This document shows positions 1-9,566 of a stretch of DNA of 64,000 nucleotides, piece after piece; within the stretch, counting starts at the first letter, position 1; the number at the start of each line of letters is the position of its first letter. The stretch covers positions 5,394,001 to 5,458,000 of the forward strand of contig NZ_LR590484.1 in NCBI RefSeq assembly GCF_901482695.1. The letters are read 5' to 3'. Position numbers and translations under genes: made by a program. The notes beneath the pieces were generated by a model, which was not told where the DNA came from, did not search any database, and saw only the letters and a program-made list of their open reading frames with translations. The stretch comes from Sphingobacterium thalpophilum (GTDB lineage: Bacteria; Bacteroidota; Bacteroidia; Sphingobacteriales; Sphingobacteriaceae).

Positions 1-1
1 A

Positions 2-2977
2 TATCCTTCCATAGACCCGGCGATCGTGTCGGTACGCACCAACTATGCCGGCGCCAATCCGGATATTATTGAATCGCAAATTACCGAACCCCTGGAAAAA
101 GCCATCAATTCCATTGACGGCATAAGGAATATATCTTCTTCCAGCAATCAGGGATCCAGTAATATTACCATCGAATTTGATTTAAAGAAAAACCTGGAAG
201 AGGCCGCCAATGACGTACGGGATAAAGTTTCTCAGGCGGTAAGAAGTTTACCGCAGGACATTGACGCCCCTCCCGTCGTCTCAAAAGCGGATGCCGACTC
301 CGATCCCATCATTATCTTAACGTTACAGAGTGAAAGCAGGGATAAGCTTTCTTTGAGCGACTACGCAGAAAATGTAATTTCCGAACGGTTACAAACGATA
401 CCCGGCGTCAGTAGCACACAAATTTATGGACAGAAACGCTATGCCATGCGGCTTTGGCTAGACCCTGACCGGATGGCGGCCTATGGCATTACAGCTTCGG
501 ATATACGGACTGCCTTGAACAACCAGAACATTGAATTACCATCTGGCAAGATCGTTGGAAAGACAACCGAACTAACGGTAAAAACAGTGGGTAATCTGTC
601 CACGCCCGAGCAATTCAACAATATTGTTCTGAAGGCCGATAGTACGCGTTTGGTCAGACTTATCGATATTGGAAGAGCGGAAATCGACGCTGAGAACCTG
701 GAAACAAAGATGGTCAGCAATGGCAAACAGCTGGTCGGAGTGGCCATAATCCCGCAACCGGGGACTAACTATCTCGACATCGCCAACAATTTTTATGAGA
801 TGCTGGATCAGATGAAAGAGGATATCCCGCAGGATATCATGATCAATATCGCATCTGACAATACCAAATTCATCAAAAAATCTGTAGTCGAAGTGGCCGA
901 AACACTTGTCATTTCCATTGTGCTGGTAACGCTGATCATCTACTTCTTCTTCCGCGACTGGGGAATCGCATTACGTCCATTACTGGATATTCCCGTTTCA
1001 CTCATCGCGACCTTTTTCATCATGTACGTATTCGGCTTTTCGATTAATGTTCTGACTTTACTCGCGATCGTATTGGCCACAGGACTGGTGGTCGATGATG
1101 GAATTGTGGTGACGGAAAATATTTTCAAGAAAGTGGAAGAAGGCATGTCCCCGATTGAGGCGGCACTCAAAGGCTCCAAGGAGATTTTCTTTGCTGTCAT
1201 CTCGATCTCCATTACGTTGGCCGCGGTGTTCTTGCCTGTCATATTTTTAGAGGGCTTTGTGGGACGCCTGTTTCGAGAATTCGGCGTGGTCATCGCTTCT
1301 GCGGTGCTGGTATCGGCCTTTGTATCGCTCACGCTCACACCGATGCTCAACGCCTATCTGATCAAAGGTGGCGGCCATAAAAAAACGAAATTCTATGAAT
1401 GGACTGAACCGATGTTTGAGAAAATGAACACAGGTTACGCCGGCGCATTGAGTACATTTATGAAATTCAAATGGATCAGCTTTCCGATCTTGCTGGTCTG
1501 TTTTGCAATCATTGGTATAATCTTCTCAACCATAAAGAAAGAAACAGCCCCCTACGACGACCGGAGCAGCATTCTAGTCAGTGTCACTGGCCCCGAGGGT
1601 GCCACCTACGAATATATGGACCGCTATATGCAGGAGCTGGATAAGCTTGTCTACGATTCCATTCCTGAAAATAAAATCAGCCTCAACATTACATCCCCGG
1701 GGTTTGGTGCAAGTTCGGTCAATTCAGGGCGCATACGCATGACACTCGTAGATCCCGATGAACGTACAAAATCTCAGGACGATGTCGCAAAAGAACTGAC
1801 CAACTGGACGAAAAAATATGACGGTGTCCGTGTCAATGTTTCTCAGACGCCAACCATATCGATGAACCGGCGCGGCGGGCTACCTATTCAGTATATTATC
1901 CAGGCGCAGAACTTTGAAAAACTTCAGGAAAAAATACCTGAATTTATGAATGAGGTCAACAACGATCCCACTTTTTCAACAACGGATATCAATCTAAAAT
2001 TCAACAAGCCTGAACTCCACGTAGAGATAGACCGCCTGAAAGCACTCAGTCTGGGTGTATCTGTACTAGATGTCTCCCAGTCACTTCAGCTGCTATTGAG
2101 CGGACAGCGTTTTGCTTATTTTATGCGCGACGGCAAACAATATCAGGTCATTGGACAGGTGGAAAACGACAGGCGAGCCACTCCCACCGATCTGACATCG
2201 ATTTATGTACGGAACAATATGGGACAGCTCATCCAGCTGGACAACCTGGTCAACGTGCGGGAGGAAAGCAGTCCGCCGCAGTTATATCACAATAATCGTT
2301 ATATGTCTGCTACAGTCTCTGCAGGCCTGGCTCCCGGCATGAGTATGAGTGACGGGATTGCTGCAATGGATCGTATAAAAGAGAAAGTCCTCGACCATAG
2401 CTTCACAACAGATCTTAGCGGCGAATCCCGCGATTTCGTGGAAAGTAGCTCCAATACGCTTTTTGCCTTTGGACTGGCACTCCTACTGATATATCTGATC
2501 TTAGCGGCTCAGTTTGAAAGCTTTCTAGATCCATTTATTATCATTCTTACCGTGCCTATGGCTGTGGCCGGCGCATTGATCAGTCTCTGGTTATTTGATC
2601 AGACCTGGAATATATTTAGCCAGATCGGAACGATCATGCTGATCGGACTGGTAACCAAAAATGGTATCCTGATCGTCGAGTTCGCCAACCAGATGCGGGA
2701 AGAAGGCATGGAGAAATTCGAGGCCATCATGCATGCTGCTGAATCCCGCCTTAGACCCATCTTGATGACCAGTTTAGCGATCGCCCTCGGTGCTCTCCCT
2801 ATTGCCATGTCCTTGGGAGCAGCGTCTACCAGCCGCATTGGGATGGGTGTTGTCATCGTGGGCGGTACAATATTCTCCCTTATATTGACTTTGTTTATTA
2901 TACCTGCTATTTATTACATGTGGTCCAGACAAAAAAAGCATAGGCCCGAATTTGATCAAATTACTAGTTACGAATAG
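2..2977 (+). CDS. RND efflux transporter permease (HAE1/AcrB-like), 5' end outside window
   Basis: Inner-membrane proton-driven efflux permease of the RND superfamily. The frame is open to the window edge: codons before the first in-window GTG (base 26) still read as the conserved porter-domain start (YPSIDPAIVSVRTNYAG), so the true start lies upstream and about the first 40-50 residues are missing. Seen in order: porter domain, a TM block with the paired aspartates of the proton relay (GLVVDDG, near base 1090), a second periplasmic porter domain, and a second TM block (GLVTKNGILIVEFANQ) ending in a basic tail. The TolC-family gene follows after 9 bases, so the membrane-fusion protein is probably encoded just upstream, outside the window. 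Substrate cannot be told from sequence. Family assignment is certain. Confidence 0.95.
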   Translation, partial: YPSIDPAIVSVRTNYAGANPDIIESQITEPLEKAINSIDGIRNISSSSNQGSSNITIEFDLKKNLEEAANDVRDKVSQAVRSLPQDIDAPPVVSKADADSDPIIILTLQSESRDKLSLSDYAENVISERLQTIPGVSSTQIYGQKRYAMRLWLDPDRMAAYGITASDIRTALNNQNIELPSGKIVGKTTELTVKTVGNLSTPEQFNNIVLKADSTRLVRLIDIGRAEIDAENLETKMVSNGKQLVGVAIIPQPGTNYLDIANNFYEMLDQMKEDIPQDIMINIASDNTKFIKKSVVEVAETLVISIVLVTLIIYFFFRDWGIALRPLLDIPVSLIATFFIMYVFGFSINVLTLLAIVLATGLVVDDGIVVTENIFKKVEEGMSPIEAALKGSKEIFFAVISISITLAAVFLPVIFLEGFVGRLFREFGVVIASAVLVSAFVSLTLTPMLNAYLIKGGGHKKTKFYEWTEPMFEKMNTGYAGALSTFMKFKWISFPILLVCFAIIGIIFSTIKKETAPYDDRSSILVSVTGPEGATYEYMDRYMQELDKLVYDSIPENKISLNITSPGFGASSVNSGRIRMTLVDPDERTKSQDDVAKELTNWTKKYDGVRVNVSQTPTISMNRRGGLPIQYIIQAQNFEKLQEKIPEFMNEVNNDPTFSTTDINLKFNKPELHVEIDRLKALSLGVSVLDVSQSLQLLLSGQRFAYFMRDGKQYQVIGQVENDRRATPTDLTSIYVRNNMGQLIQLDNLVNVREESSPPQLYHNNRYMSATVSAGLAPGMSMSDGIAAMDRIKEKVLDHSFTTDLSGESRDFVESSSNTLFAFGLALLLIYLILAAQFESFLDPFIIILTVPMAVAGALISLWLFDQTWNIFSQIGTIMLIGLVTKNGILIVEFANQMREEGMEKFEAIMHAAESRLRPILMTSLAIALGALPIAMSLGAASTSRIGMGVVIVGGTIFSLILTLFIIPAIYYMWSRQKKHRPEFDQITSYE

Positions 2978-2986
2978 AGATAAGAT

Positions 2987-4288
2987 ATGAAGAGATATAC
3001 CATCATCATGCTGCTGTTTTGCACTATACTATTCCAGGCACATGCCCAGCAGACGCTGACGTTGGAAGAAGCGCTGACCACTACCCTTGCCAACAATTTC
3101 AATATTCTTCTGGCGAGAAACGACAGCAAGATCGATATGGAAAACACAAGCCTGGGGAGTGCAGGCATGCTTCCAGCAGTCACAGGGAACTTCAACCGGA
3201 GTAACTCTGTCCAAAATTCCCGACAGGTCCGTGCTGACGGCCAGATACAACAGGTCTCCAACGCAAAAAATGACAACATGTCCTATGGAGTCAATCTCAA
3301 CTGGACGATATTTGATGGCTTCGGCATGTTTGCACGACGGGATAGATTTAAGGAAATACAGCGCCAGGGCGAAGCCGAAATCAAATTTGAAGTCATCAGC
3401 CAGCTCAGCGAAGTAATCGCAACCTACTATAATCTCGTCCAACAAAAACGGCTGTTGGATGCATTGGATACAACAATCACCCTCTCCCAATACCGGGTAG
3501 CGTTAGCCGAAAATAGGCTCGAAATCGGAAAAGGTTCAAAGCTGGATCTATTAAATGCAAAAGTAGACTTGAACACTGATCAGACCAACTTGCTCCGGCA
3601 GCAGGAAAGTTTCAAAAACACCAAGACCTACCTGAACCAGCTGATGACCCGTGACCTAGACTTGGATTTCGGGGTAGAAGATGAAATGGAGCTGGATCAG
3701 AACCTCAAGCTTGGCGATTTGCTTACACTTGCGGACCAACAGAATCCGCAAATTCAACTGGCAATTATCAATAAGCGAATCGCTGAACTGAATCTAAAGT
3801 CCGTGAAAGCCGAACGGTATCCTAAAATAGGCCTCAACACAGGTTACAATTGGAATGAATCGCATTCTTCTCTCGGCTTCTCGACGGAAAACAAAAATCG
3901 GGGCCTCACCTATGGCGTCAGTGCCTCAGTCAATATCTTTAACGGATTTCTACAAAACAGAAATGAACGTATAGCCAAATTTCAGCTACAGAGCAGCGAA
4001 CTCTTGATCCAACAGCAAAAACAGGATATACAGGCTCAAGTCAGAACACTTTTCCAAACCTATGTCACCAACATGCAATTGGCAAATGTGGAAAAAAAGA
4101 ATGAAGAACTTGCCAAAGAAAACCTGAACATTACGATGGACAAATTTCGGATCGGGACAATCACCACACTGGAGGTCAGAACGGCACAGGTCAATTATAT
4201 CAATGCGATGACCCGAAGTTACACGGCCCAATACGAAGCCAAACTGTCAGAGATACGGCTGAAGGAATTAACAGGGGAAACCTATTGA
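2987..4288 (+). CDS. TolC-family outer membrane efflux channel
   Basis: Outer-membrane channel partner of the preceding RND permease. It has an N-terminal signal peptide (MKRYTIIMLLFCTILFQAHA, cleavage after AHA-Q) followed by two OEP repeats rich in coiled-coil helices (around residues 30-215 and 240-430). The motif LTLEEALTTTLANN at the mature N-terminus and the LEVRTAQVNYINA helix near the C-terminus are typical of the family. 433 residues is normal length. Nine bases separate it from the permease stop codon, so the two are co-transcribed. A strong hairpin terminator lies 33 bases after the stop. Confidence 0.95.
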   Translation: MKRYTIIMLLFCTILFQAHAQQTLTLEEALTTTLANNFNILLARNDSKIDMENTSLGSAGMLPAVTGNFNRSNSVQNSRQVRADGQIQQVSNAKNDNMSYGVNLNWTIFDGFGMFARRDRFKEIQRQGEAEIKFEVISQLSEVIATYYNLVQQKRLLDALDTTITLSQYRVALAENRLEIGKGSKLDLLNAKVDLNTDQTNLLRQQESFKNTKTYLNQLMTRDLDLDFGVEDEMELDQNLKLGDLLTLADQQNPQIQLAIINKRIAELNLKSVKAERYPKIGLNTGYNWNESHSSLGFSTENKNRGLTYGVSASVNIFNGFLQNRNERIAKFQLQSSELLIQQQKQDIQAQVRTLFQTYVTNMQLANVEKKNEELAKENLNITMDKFRIGTITTLEVRTAQVNYINAMTRSYTAQYEAKLSEIRLKELTGETY

Positions 4289-4320
4289 TCTGCCTATCAT
4301 CCTTAAACATTACTTCATAA

Positions 4321-4350
4321 AAATGGCTCCTGTTTGCGCAGGAGCCATTT
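4321..4350. terminator. bidirectional intrinsic terminator
   Basis: A perfect 12-bp stem (AAATGGCTCCTG / CAGGAGCCATTT) closes a TTTGCG loop and is flanked by A and T runs on both sides. It sits between two convergent genes (TolC channel on plus, the 92-residue gene on minus) and can serve both. Confidence 0.85.
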
Positions 4351-4352
4351 TA

Positions 4353-4631
4353 TTAATAATCAATTGCAATGATCGACTTGAGAGGAATCAGAACACCGCT
4401 TTTGATCTGGATATATCGATCAGTCAATGACCACACAGTGGTCTCAATGCGCTTTGGTCCAGAATCGGTTTGAAAGGCTATTTCAGTCTTGGATTTAAAC
4501 TCATTCCCCAGACGCACAGCACCTTTCAATTTATCCATAAATACCGCCGACTTATCTTCACTCGCAGGGATAAATTTAAATTGAGGAATATCCTCTTTAG
4601 CTATTAATTCTCCAACCATAATACTTAGCAT
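4353..4631 (-). CDS. small conserved-looking protein of unknown function
   Basis: Encodes 92 residues, or 88 if translation starts at the second Met (MVGELIAKED). No signal peptide or membrane segment. The second half alternates hydrophobic and polar residues (TEIAFQTDSGPKRIETTVW, then IQIKSGVLIPLKSIIAID), which suggests a small beta-rich fold such as a PH-like barrel. I do not recognise a named family. It is thought real because it fills the space up to a terminator in a convergent arrangement and shows a balanced soluble-protein composition. No function is proposed. Confidence 0.6.
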   Translation of the reverse strand: MLSIMVGELIAKEDIPQFKFIPASEDKSAVFMDKLKGAVRLGNEFKSKTEIAFQTDSGPKRIETTVWSLTDRYIQIKSGVLIPLKSIIAIDY

Positions 4632-4941
4632 TTAATGTGTAAATTCAAAATGTAGCGCACTACCTAGCTATAACGCGCCAAAGCCAATCTTATTTTATCA
4701 TTTTGTGCCATTGGCTTATTTAAATCTACCTAATCCTTCGATAAGAATCAATTAAATAACTGAAAACTATCATTTATTTTACAATAAAAAAACGATCTGG
4801 GCCCACTCGTCGCCAATTCTATACAGCACAACCTCACCACAAAAAATCATATGCACTTTTTTCCCTGTTCTGTCATTTTCCATCTCGAACGTAGACAATA
4901 AGCCAGCTATATTGCTAATTTTGGAGTAAAATAAACTGCAC
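4632..4941. other. intergenic region between divergent genes
   Basis: About 310 AT-rich bases without a credible ORF. TAATTTTG at 4916-4923 matches the Bacteroidota -7 consensus (TAnnTTTG) and lies 18 bases before the thioesterase ATG, but I see no matching -33 TTTG at the usual distance. Nothing else is recognisable: no RNA gene, repeat or strong hairpin. Confidence 0.5.
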
Positions 4942-5667
4942 ATGGAAAAATCTGTTTTTGAGAAAGCCTGGGAAATTAATTTTACACAGTGTTACTCTAA
5001 TGGCCGCATCCGTTTCTCCGACTTATCAAATATCCTTCAGCTGACTGCTGGAGATCACGCCACGCTTGCTGGATTTGGCTTCACCGAAATGGCTAAACAT
5101 AACCAGACTTGGGTATTAAGCCGGATACGTATAGAAATCAACAGATTGCCCAAATGGATGGATATCGTTCAGGTCAAAACTTGGGTACAGGAGCTGGAGG
5201 GTGCTCGCTCTACACGCAATTTTGAACTTACAGTCAACGGACAGCTGTATGCCACGGCAACGAGCTATTGGGCTGTGATCAACACGGTCAAAAGAAGCTC
5301 GGAGACTTTAGCAATTTCAGCAGCAGAATTTACCACCTATCCCGACCGTCGCGCAACCCAAAGACCGTTCTCCAAACTGGATATCTCGCAGAGCGTCAAA
5401 AATATGGATCAGTATATCGTTAAGCTATCCGATCTGGACATAGTGAACCATGCGAACAACGTCAAATATCTGGACTGGTGCATGGATCGGCTCCCCATTG
5501 AACTCGTTTTGACCAACCAGATCAAATCATTGGAAATGAATTATCTTCGGGAATTGCGGCACAACGATGCCGTAGAAATTAATGGTGAGTCTACAAATAC
5601 AGGTTATTTTATGACTGTCACAAAGCGGCAGCGCATCCATTTCGCCCTCGAAGTAGAAACCCGATGA
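4942..5667 (+). CDS. acyl-ACP thioesterase family protein
   Basis: Predicted cytosolic hydrolase releasing fatty acids from acyl-ACP, of the FatA/FatB-related acyl-ACP thioesterase family. At 241 residues it has the expected double hot-dog architecture. The first hot-dog (residues about 5-130) shows FTQCYSNGRIRFSDLSNILQ, typical of thioesterases. The second (about 150-235) carries DIVNHANNVKYLDWCMD, matching the Asn-His-containing catalytic helix region of plant and bacterial acyl-ACP thioesterases. No signal peptide. It is monocistronic, with its own -7-like element upstream and a perfect hairpin 20 bases downstream. Chain-length preference cannot be told. Confidence 0.88.
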   Translation: MEKSVFEKAWEINFTQCYSNGRIRFSDLSNILQLTAGDHATLAGFGFTEMAKHNQTWVLSRIRIEINRLPKWMDIVQVKTWVQELEGARSTRNFELTVNGQLYATATSYWAVINTVKRSSETLAISAAEFTTYPDRRATQRPFSKLDISQSVKNMDQYIVKLSDLDIVNHANNVKYLDWCMDRLPIELVLTNQIKSLEMNYLRELRHNDAVEINGESTNTGYFMTVTKRQRIHFALEVETR

Positions 5668-5687
5668 ACAGATAGACCCCGGCAACA

Positions 5688-5715
5688 AAAAAAGGAGGCT
5701 ATAGCCTCCTTTTTT
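5688..5715. terminator. bidirectional intrinsic terminator
   Basis: A perfect 13-bp stem (AAAAAAGGAGGCT / AGCCTCCTTTTTT) with a minimal loop, carrying A and T tracts on both arms. It lies between the plus-strand thioesterase and the end of the minus-strand sugar-oxidation operon and can terminate both. Confidence 0.88.
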
Positions 5716-5731
5716 CTGCATTTCGCATACC

Positions 5732-6361
5732 CTATGCAAACGCTTTGTCACCTTTCTTGTAAGGTAAATTGCCATCGTATTTTCCGGGGATTTTCACAAA
5801 GCGCAGCGCTTTCGTACAGCCGAGCTCAGAATTGAAGAAACCTGTCAACGTCAGCTGCTTGAACATGGTAAACCAATGAGGTGGATCGTTTTCCACATAA
5901 TTGTACAACTGATTTTGCTTCTCCCGATTCTTCTCGATAATATCCTTTTGCTCTTCAGCCTGTTTTTTATTGAACTCATTCGCTTCTTTATCGAGCGCAG
6001 CGGCAACTGCTGTCCTATCTTCAGGCGAAAGCTCGAGGAACGCTTTTCCTTTAACTTCTTTCGCTTTATCATCCAAAGTAGCCAAGCCATCCAAAAATGC
6101 TTTCTGCTGCTTCTCTGTATAACAGTCGCGTACCATGACCGGAATAAAACTTCCAACCCCAGCTTCTTTGGCGCCCGGAGTGGCTGTCTTCGGTAAAATA
6201 GCCTCCGCTAGATCACCCAGTAAGTCAGTCGTTTTTGCTTCGAATAAAGCTTGTACGTCTTTTGTTGCAGAGCGTGTACAGCCCTCCAGAAATAAATTGG
6301 CGCCAATAACGGTACCTCCTAAAATCAAGGCAACGCGTTGTAATGCTTCTCTTCTATTCAT
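5732..6361 (-). CDS. gluconate 2-dehydrogenase subunit 3-like small subunit (Tat-exported)
   Basis: Small subunit of a periplasmic GMC-type sugar dehydrogenase (gluconate 2-dehydrogenase subunit 3 family). The N-terminus MNRREALQRVALILGG has a twin-arginine motif followed by a hydrophobic stretch and a lipobox-like FLEGC, so it may be exported by Tat and lipidated. The 209-residue length is normal. The body is helical and acidic/basic (residues 40-200) with no cofactor motif, as usual for this subunit, which chaperones and exports the FAD subunit. It is the last gene of an eight-gene operon, 22 bases after a Gfo/Idh/MocA gene and one gene away from its likely GMC partner (7838-9523). Confidence 0.9.
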   Translation of the reverse strand: MNRREALQRVALILGGTVIGANLFLEGCTRSATKDVQALFEAKTTDLLGDLAEAILPKTATPGAKEAGVGSFIPVMVRDCYTEKQQKAFLDGLATLDDKAKEVKGKAFLELSPEDRTAVAAALDKEANEFNKKQAEEQKDIIEKNREKQNQLYNYVENDPPHWFTMFKQLTLTGFFNSELGCTKALRFVKIPGKYDGNLPYKKGDKAFA

Positions 6362-6383
6362 GCTACTATAAAATATCTTAATT

Positions 6384-7826
6384 TTAGAAATTATACTTCA
6401 CTTCCCAGCCCTGTCTGTAATTGCGTTTTACAAATTGATTAACATGATCAAAATTGGTCACACGCATATTGTCGTTATCCCACAACAGCTTTAGATTGCG
6501 CCCCGGATATTTTCCGTCTATACGCAAATCAGCACCACGGATAGCCAGATTTGCCATCAGCAAAGCTTCTGTCAACGGTCCAGCAATCTCGAACGGGGAA
6601 CTCACCTCTTTTTTGCCGTAACCAGCTTGACATGCCTCAACCCATTGTGCATAATGCCCGCTTTCCTGTCCCGGTACACGCGCATATTTCTGGGCAACCT
6701 GGTCTTTTCGGGAGGTAGGCAATAGGCGTGCATTCTGACCATAAGTATCTGCCAGAATCTTTCCTTTTGTACCAACCAATAGAATACCGTTACCGCCATC
6801 ACCAAAGATTTCATTCGGTCCTAGCTCATCCGGACGTGCAGGCTGAATACCGCCGTCCATCCAGTGTAGAGTCACAGGTCCATTTGTACGTGGCGTCTTA
6901 GGGAATGTCAATGTCGCATGGCTCGATGGCGGACAGCTCTCAGGGAAATATCCACGTTTGAATTCATCCACATAGACTGAGCCAACGGTTGCCTGCACGT
7001 CCTGTACATAGGTTAACCCCAAGGTGCTAAAAGGAACTTCCAGCAAGTGACAGCCCATATCACCCAAAGCGCCGGTACCATAGTCCCACCAGCCCCGCCA
7101 GTTGAAAGGCACCAATTTGTCTACGTACTCTTTATAAGGAGCTGTACCCAACCAAAGGTCCCAGTCCAACTCTTTAGGAATTTCTGCTTTGCCTGTAGGC
7201 CATGGAATACCTGAAGGCCATACAGGACGATCCGTCCAGCAGTATACAGTATGTACATCACCGATTAGACCAGCTTCGTACCATTCGCGGACAAAACGAG
7301 GGCCATCATTTGAAGCGCCCTGGTTACCCATTTGTGTAACCACCTTATACTTTTTGGCAGCATGTGTCAGGGCTCTCGCTTCCCAAACATCATGTGTCAA
7401 TGGTTTTTGAACATACACGTGCTTGCCCAATTGCATGGCTGCTAGGGCCTGAATGGCATGCTGATGGTCTGGAGTAGAAACAGAAACGGCTTCGATGCGT
7501 TTATGTTCCTTATCCAGCATTTCACGATAATCTTTATAGTATTTCGCCTTAGGATACCGTTTTAGAGCACCGGCAGCACGTCTGTCATCCACATCACACA
7601 AAAAGGCCAAATCTGCTTTGCCCGAATCATGGAAGGCGTTAATATCACTGAATCCCTTACCACCAACACCTATACCTGCAATTTGTAATTTGTCACTAGG
7701 AGCTGTAAAACCGTTCCCGCCTAATACGTGGCGCGGAACGATCATAAAAGCTGCCGCCGCTGTGGCTGCCGTCTTTATAAAATCTCGTCTGCTCGGCTTA
7801 TTTGAGTTATTTTCCATTGTTATCAA
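6384..7826 (-). CDS. Tat-secreted Gfo/Idh/MocA family oxidoreductase
   Basis: NAD(P)-dependent sugar oxidoreductase fold, predicted periplasmic. The exact twin-arginine motif SRRDFIK (residues 13-19) precedes an Ala-rich hydrophobic segment. The Rossmann glycine motif GIGVGGKG lies near residue 52. The active-site lysine motif reads VQKPL instead of the common EKP, a variant typical of the secreted branch of this family. Translation may begin at the first Met or at MENNS four codons later. It is 480 residues, with a C-terminal alpha/beta domain. It lies between the GMC dehydrogenase (11 bases upstream) and the small subunit, so it probably acts on the same sugar or its keto product. Whether NAD is released or tightly bound in the periplasm is unknown. 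Confidence 0.92.
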   Translation of the reverse strand: MITMENNSNKPSRRDFIKTAATAAAAFMIVPRHVLGGNGFTAPSDKLQIAGIGVGGKGFSDINAFHDSGKADLAFLCDVDDRRAAGALKRYPKAKYYKDYREMLDKEHKRIEAVSVSTPDHQHAIQALAAMQLGKHVYVQKPLTHDVWEARALTHAAKKYKVVTQMGNQGASNDGPRFVREWYEAGLIGDVHTVYCWTDRPVWPSGIPWPTGKAEIPKELDWDLWLGTAPYKEYVDKLVPFNWRGWWDYGTGALGDMGCHLLEVPFSTLGLTYVQDVQATVGSVYVDEFKRGYFPESCPPSSHATLTFPKTPRTNGPVTLHWMDGGIQPARPDELGPNEIFGDGGNGILLVGTKGKILADTYGQNARLLPTSRKDQVAQKYARVPGQESGHYAQWVEACQAGYGKKEVSSPFEIAGPLTEALLMANLAIRGADLRIDGKYPGRNLKLLWDNDNMRVTNFDHVNQFVKRNYRQGWEVKYNF

Positions 7827-7837
7827 TCTTTAGCTAA

Positions 7838-9523
7838 TTAGATATTACCTTTTTTCAATTCACTAACCGCAAAATCGACTGCACGCGCAGTAAGTGCCAT
7901 ATAGGTAAGCGATGGGTTCACACAGCCGGCGGAAGTCATACATGCGCCATCTGTTACAAATACATTCAATGCATCCCAAACTTGATTATTACCGTTCAGC
8001 ACCGATGTTTTTGGATCACGCCCCATCCGAGCTGTTCCCATCTCGTGAATACCTTGGCCAAAGCCATAGACATTATCATACGTATACGTATCTTTCACTC
8101 CGATGCTCTCCAGCATTTCCTTCATTTCGTTCTGCATGTCCGAACGCATCTTCAATTCATTGTCCTTAATTTCAGCATCAAAAGAGAGTACAGGTAACCC
8201 CCATTTATCTTTTTTGTTTTTGTCAAGGGTAATTTTATTTTCATGATAAGGCAATGTTTCTCCGAAAGCAGTAAAGCCTACACTCCAGTCACCGGGCTCA
8301 CAGATGGCATCTTTCCATGCTCCGCCGACTTCCATTTCGGCAACGGCACCCGACCAGCGGCCACGGCTTGCCGCCCCTTGATATCCAAACCCACGAACGT
8401 AATCGCGTTTCTTGGTATCACCCTCAACGTTCACAAAACGAGGCACATATAAACCTGTAGGCCGGCGTCCAAATACATAGCTGTCCAAATAGCCCTCTAC
8501 ACGGCCTCCAGCGCCACAACGGAAATGATGATCCATTAGATTGTGACCAAGCTCGCCGCTGCTGCTGCCTAAACCGCCTTCCCATACATCCGTGGCTGAG
8601 TTCATCAACACCCAAGTAGAATTCAACGCCGATGCACAGACAAAGATCACTTTAGCGAAAAATTCATATGTCTTATTGGTTTCGGCATCAATGATTTCAA
8701 CTCCCTTCGCTTTTTTGGTGTTTTTATCGTAAATAATCTTTGTTACAATAGAAAACGGACGTAATGTCAGATTTCCAGTTTTGGTTGCCGCTGGCAGCGT
8801 TGCAGATTGCGTACTAAAATAAGCACCAAAATTACAACCTAACCAACATTGATTCTGATATTGACAATTCACGCGGCCCTCATGCGGCACAGTGATATTA
8901 GCTGTACGCCCCATGATGAAATGACGTTTACCTCCGTATTGTTTCTTCAACCGCTCCGCCAGATCTTTTTCAACAATGTTCATTGGCATTGGCGGCATGT
9001 AATCACCATCAGGAAGCGATGGCACACCGTCTCTATTACCGGAGATGCCGGCAAATTTTTCTGCATAGCTGTACCAAGGAGCAATATCTTTATAACGGAT
9101 AGGCCAGTCGACCCCATGTCCATCTTTTAAGTTTGCTTCAAAGTCGAGATCCCCCAGGCGGTAAGACTGTCGGCCCCACATCAGGGAACGGCCTCCAACA
9201 TGGTATCCTCGGTACCAGTCAAAACGTTTCACCTCTGTGTATGGGCTCTCCTTCTCGTTTACCCAAAAATCCAGGTTCTTTTCATTCAATGGATAATCTC
9301 TGCGCAGTACAGGATAATCTTCGATCATCTTCTGCGTACGTCCGCCAGCATGTGGCCATTCCCAGGGATTTTTGTTTGGAGCAGTATAATCCTTAATATG
9401 TTCGATATTACGACCACGCTCTAACATAATTGTCTTTAGACCCTTTTCAGTCAGCTCTTTCGCTGCCCATCCACCACTTATCCCAGAACCGATTACAATC
9501 GCGTCATAAGTATTTGTTGCCAT
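7838..9523 (-). CDS. GMC-family FAD sugar dehydrogenase, large subunit
   Basis: FAD-dependent oxidoreductase of the glucose-methanol-choline family, gluconate 2-dehydrogenase/glucoside 3-dehydrogenase type. The FAD dinucleotide motif GSGISGG is at residues 12-18. A Cys cluster (C220, C226, C230, in NCQYQNQCWLGCNFG) is typical of membrane-linked sugar dehydrogenases of this group. The catalytic His (H493 in GIHEMGTARMG) and partner Asn (N536 in CVNPSLT) are both present. It has no signal peptide and is presumably carried across the membrane with the Tat-signal small subunit. 561 residues is normal. Context with sugar isomerase-like and Gfo/Idh genes suggests oxidation of a glycoside, perhaps at C3. 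The exact substrate is an inference. Confidence 0.92.
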   Translation of the reverse strand: MATNTYDAIVIGSGISGGWAAKELTEKGLKTIMLERGRNIEHIKDYTAPNKNPWEWPHAGGRTQKMIEDYPVLRRDYPLNEKNLDFWVNEKESPYTEVKRFDWYRGYHVGGRSLMWGRQSYRLGDLDFEANLKDGHGVDWPIRYKDIAPWYSYAEKFAGISGNRDGVPSLPDGDYMPPMPMNIVEKDLAERLKKQYGGKRHFIMGRTANITVPHEGRVNCQYQNQCWLGCNFGAYFSTQSATLPAATKTGNLTLRPFSIVTKIIYDKNTKKAKGVEIIDAETNKTYEFFAKVIFVCASALNSTWVLMNSATDVWEGGLGSSSGELGHNLMDHHFRCGAGGRVEGYLDSYVFGRRPTGLYVPRFVNVEGDTKKRDYVRGFGYQGAASRGRWSGAVAEMEVGGAWKDAICEPGDWSVGFTAFGETLPYHENKITLDKNKKDKWGLPVLSFDAEIKDNELKMRSDMQNEMKEMLESIGVKDTYTYDNVYGFGQGIHEMGTARMGRDPKTSVLNGNNQVWDALNVFVTDGACMTSAGCVNPSLTYMALTARAVDFAVSELKKGNI

Positions 9524-9566
9524 CTCTCTTCTAATTATTTGTTTTTTAAATAGTTATTTTTTCTCG

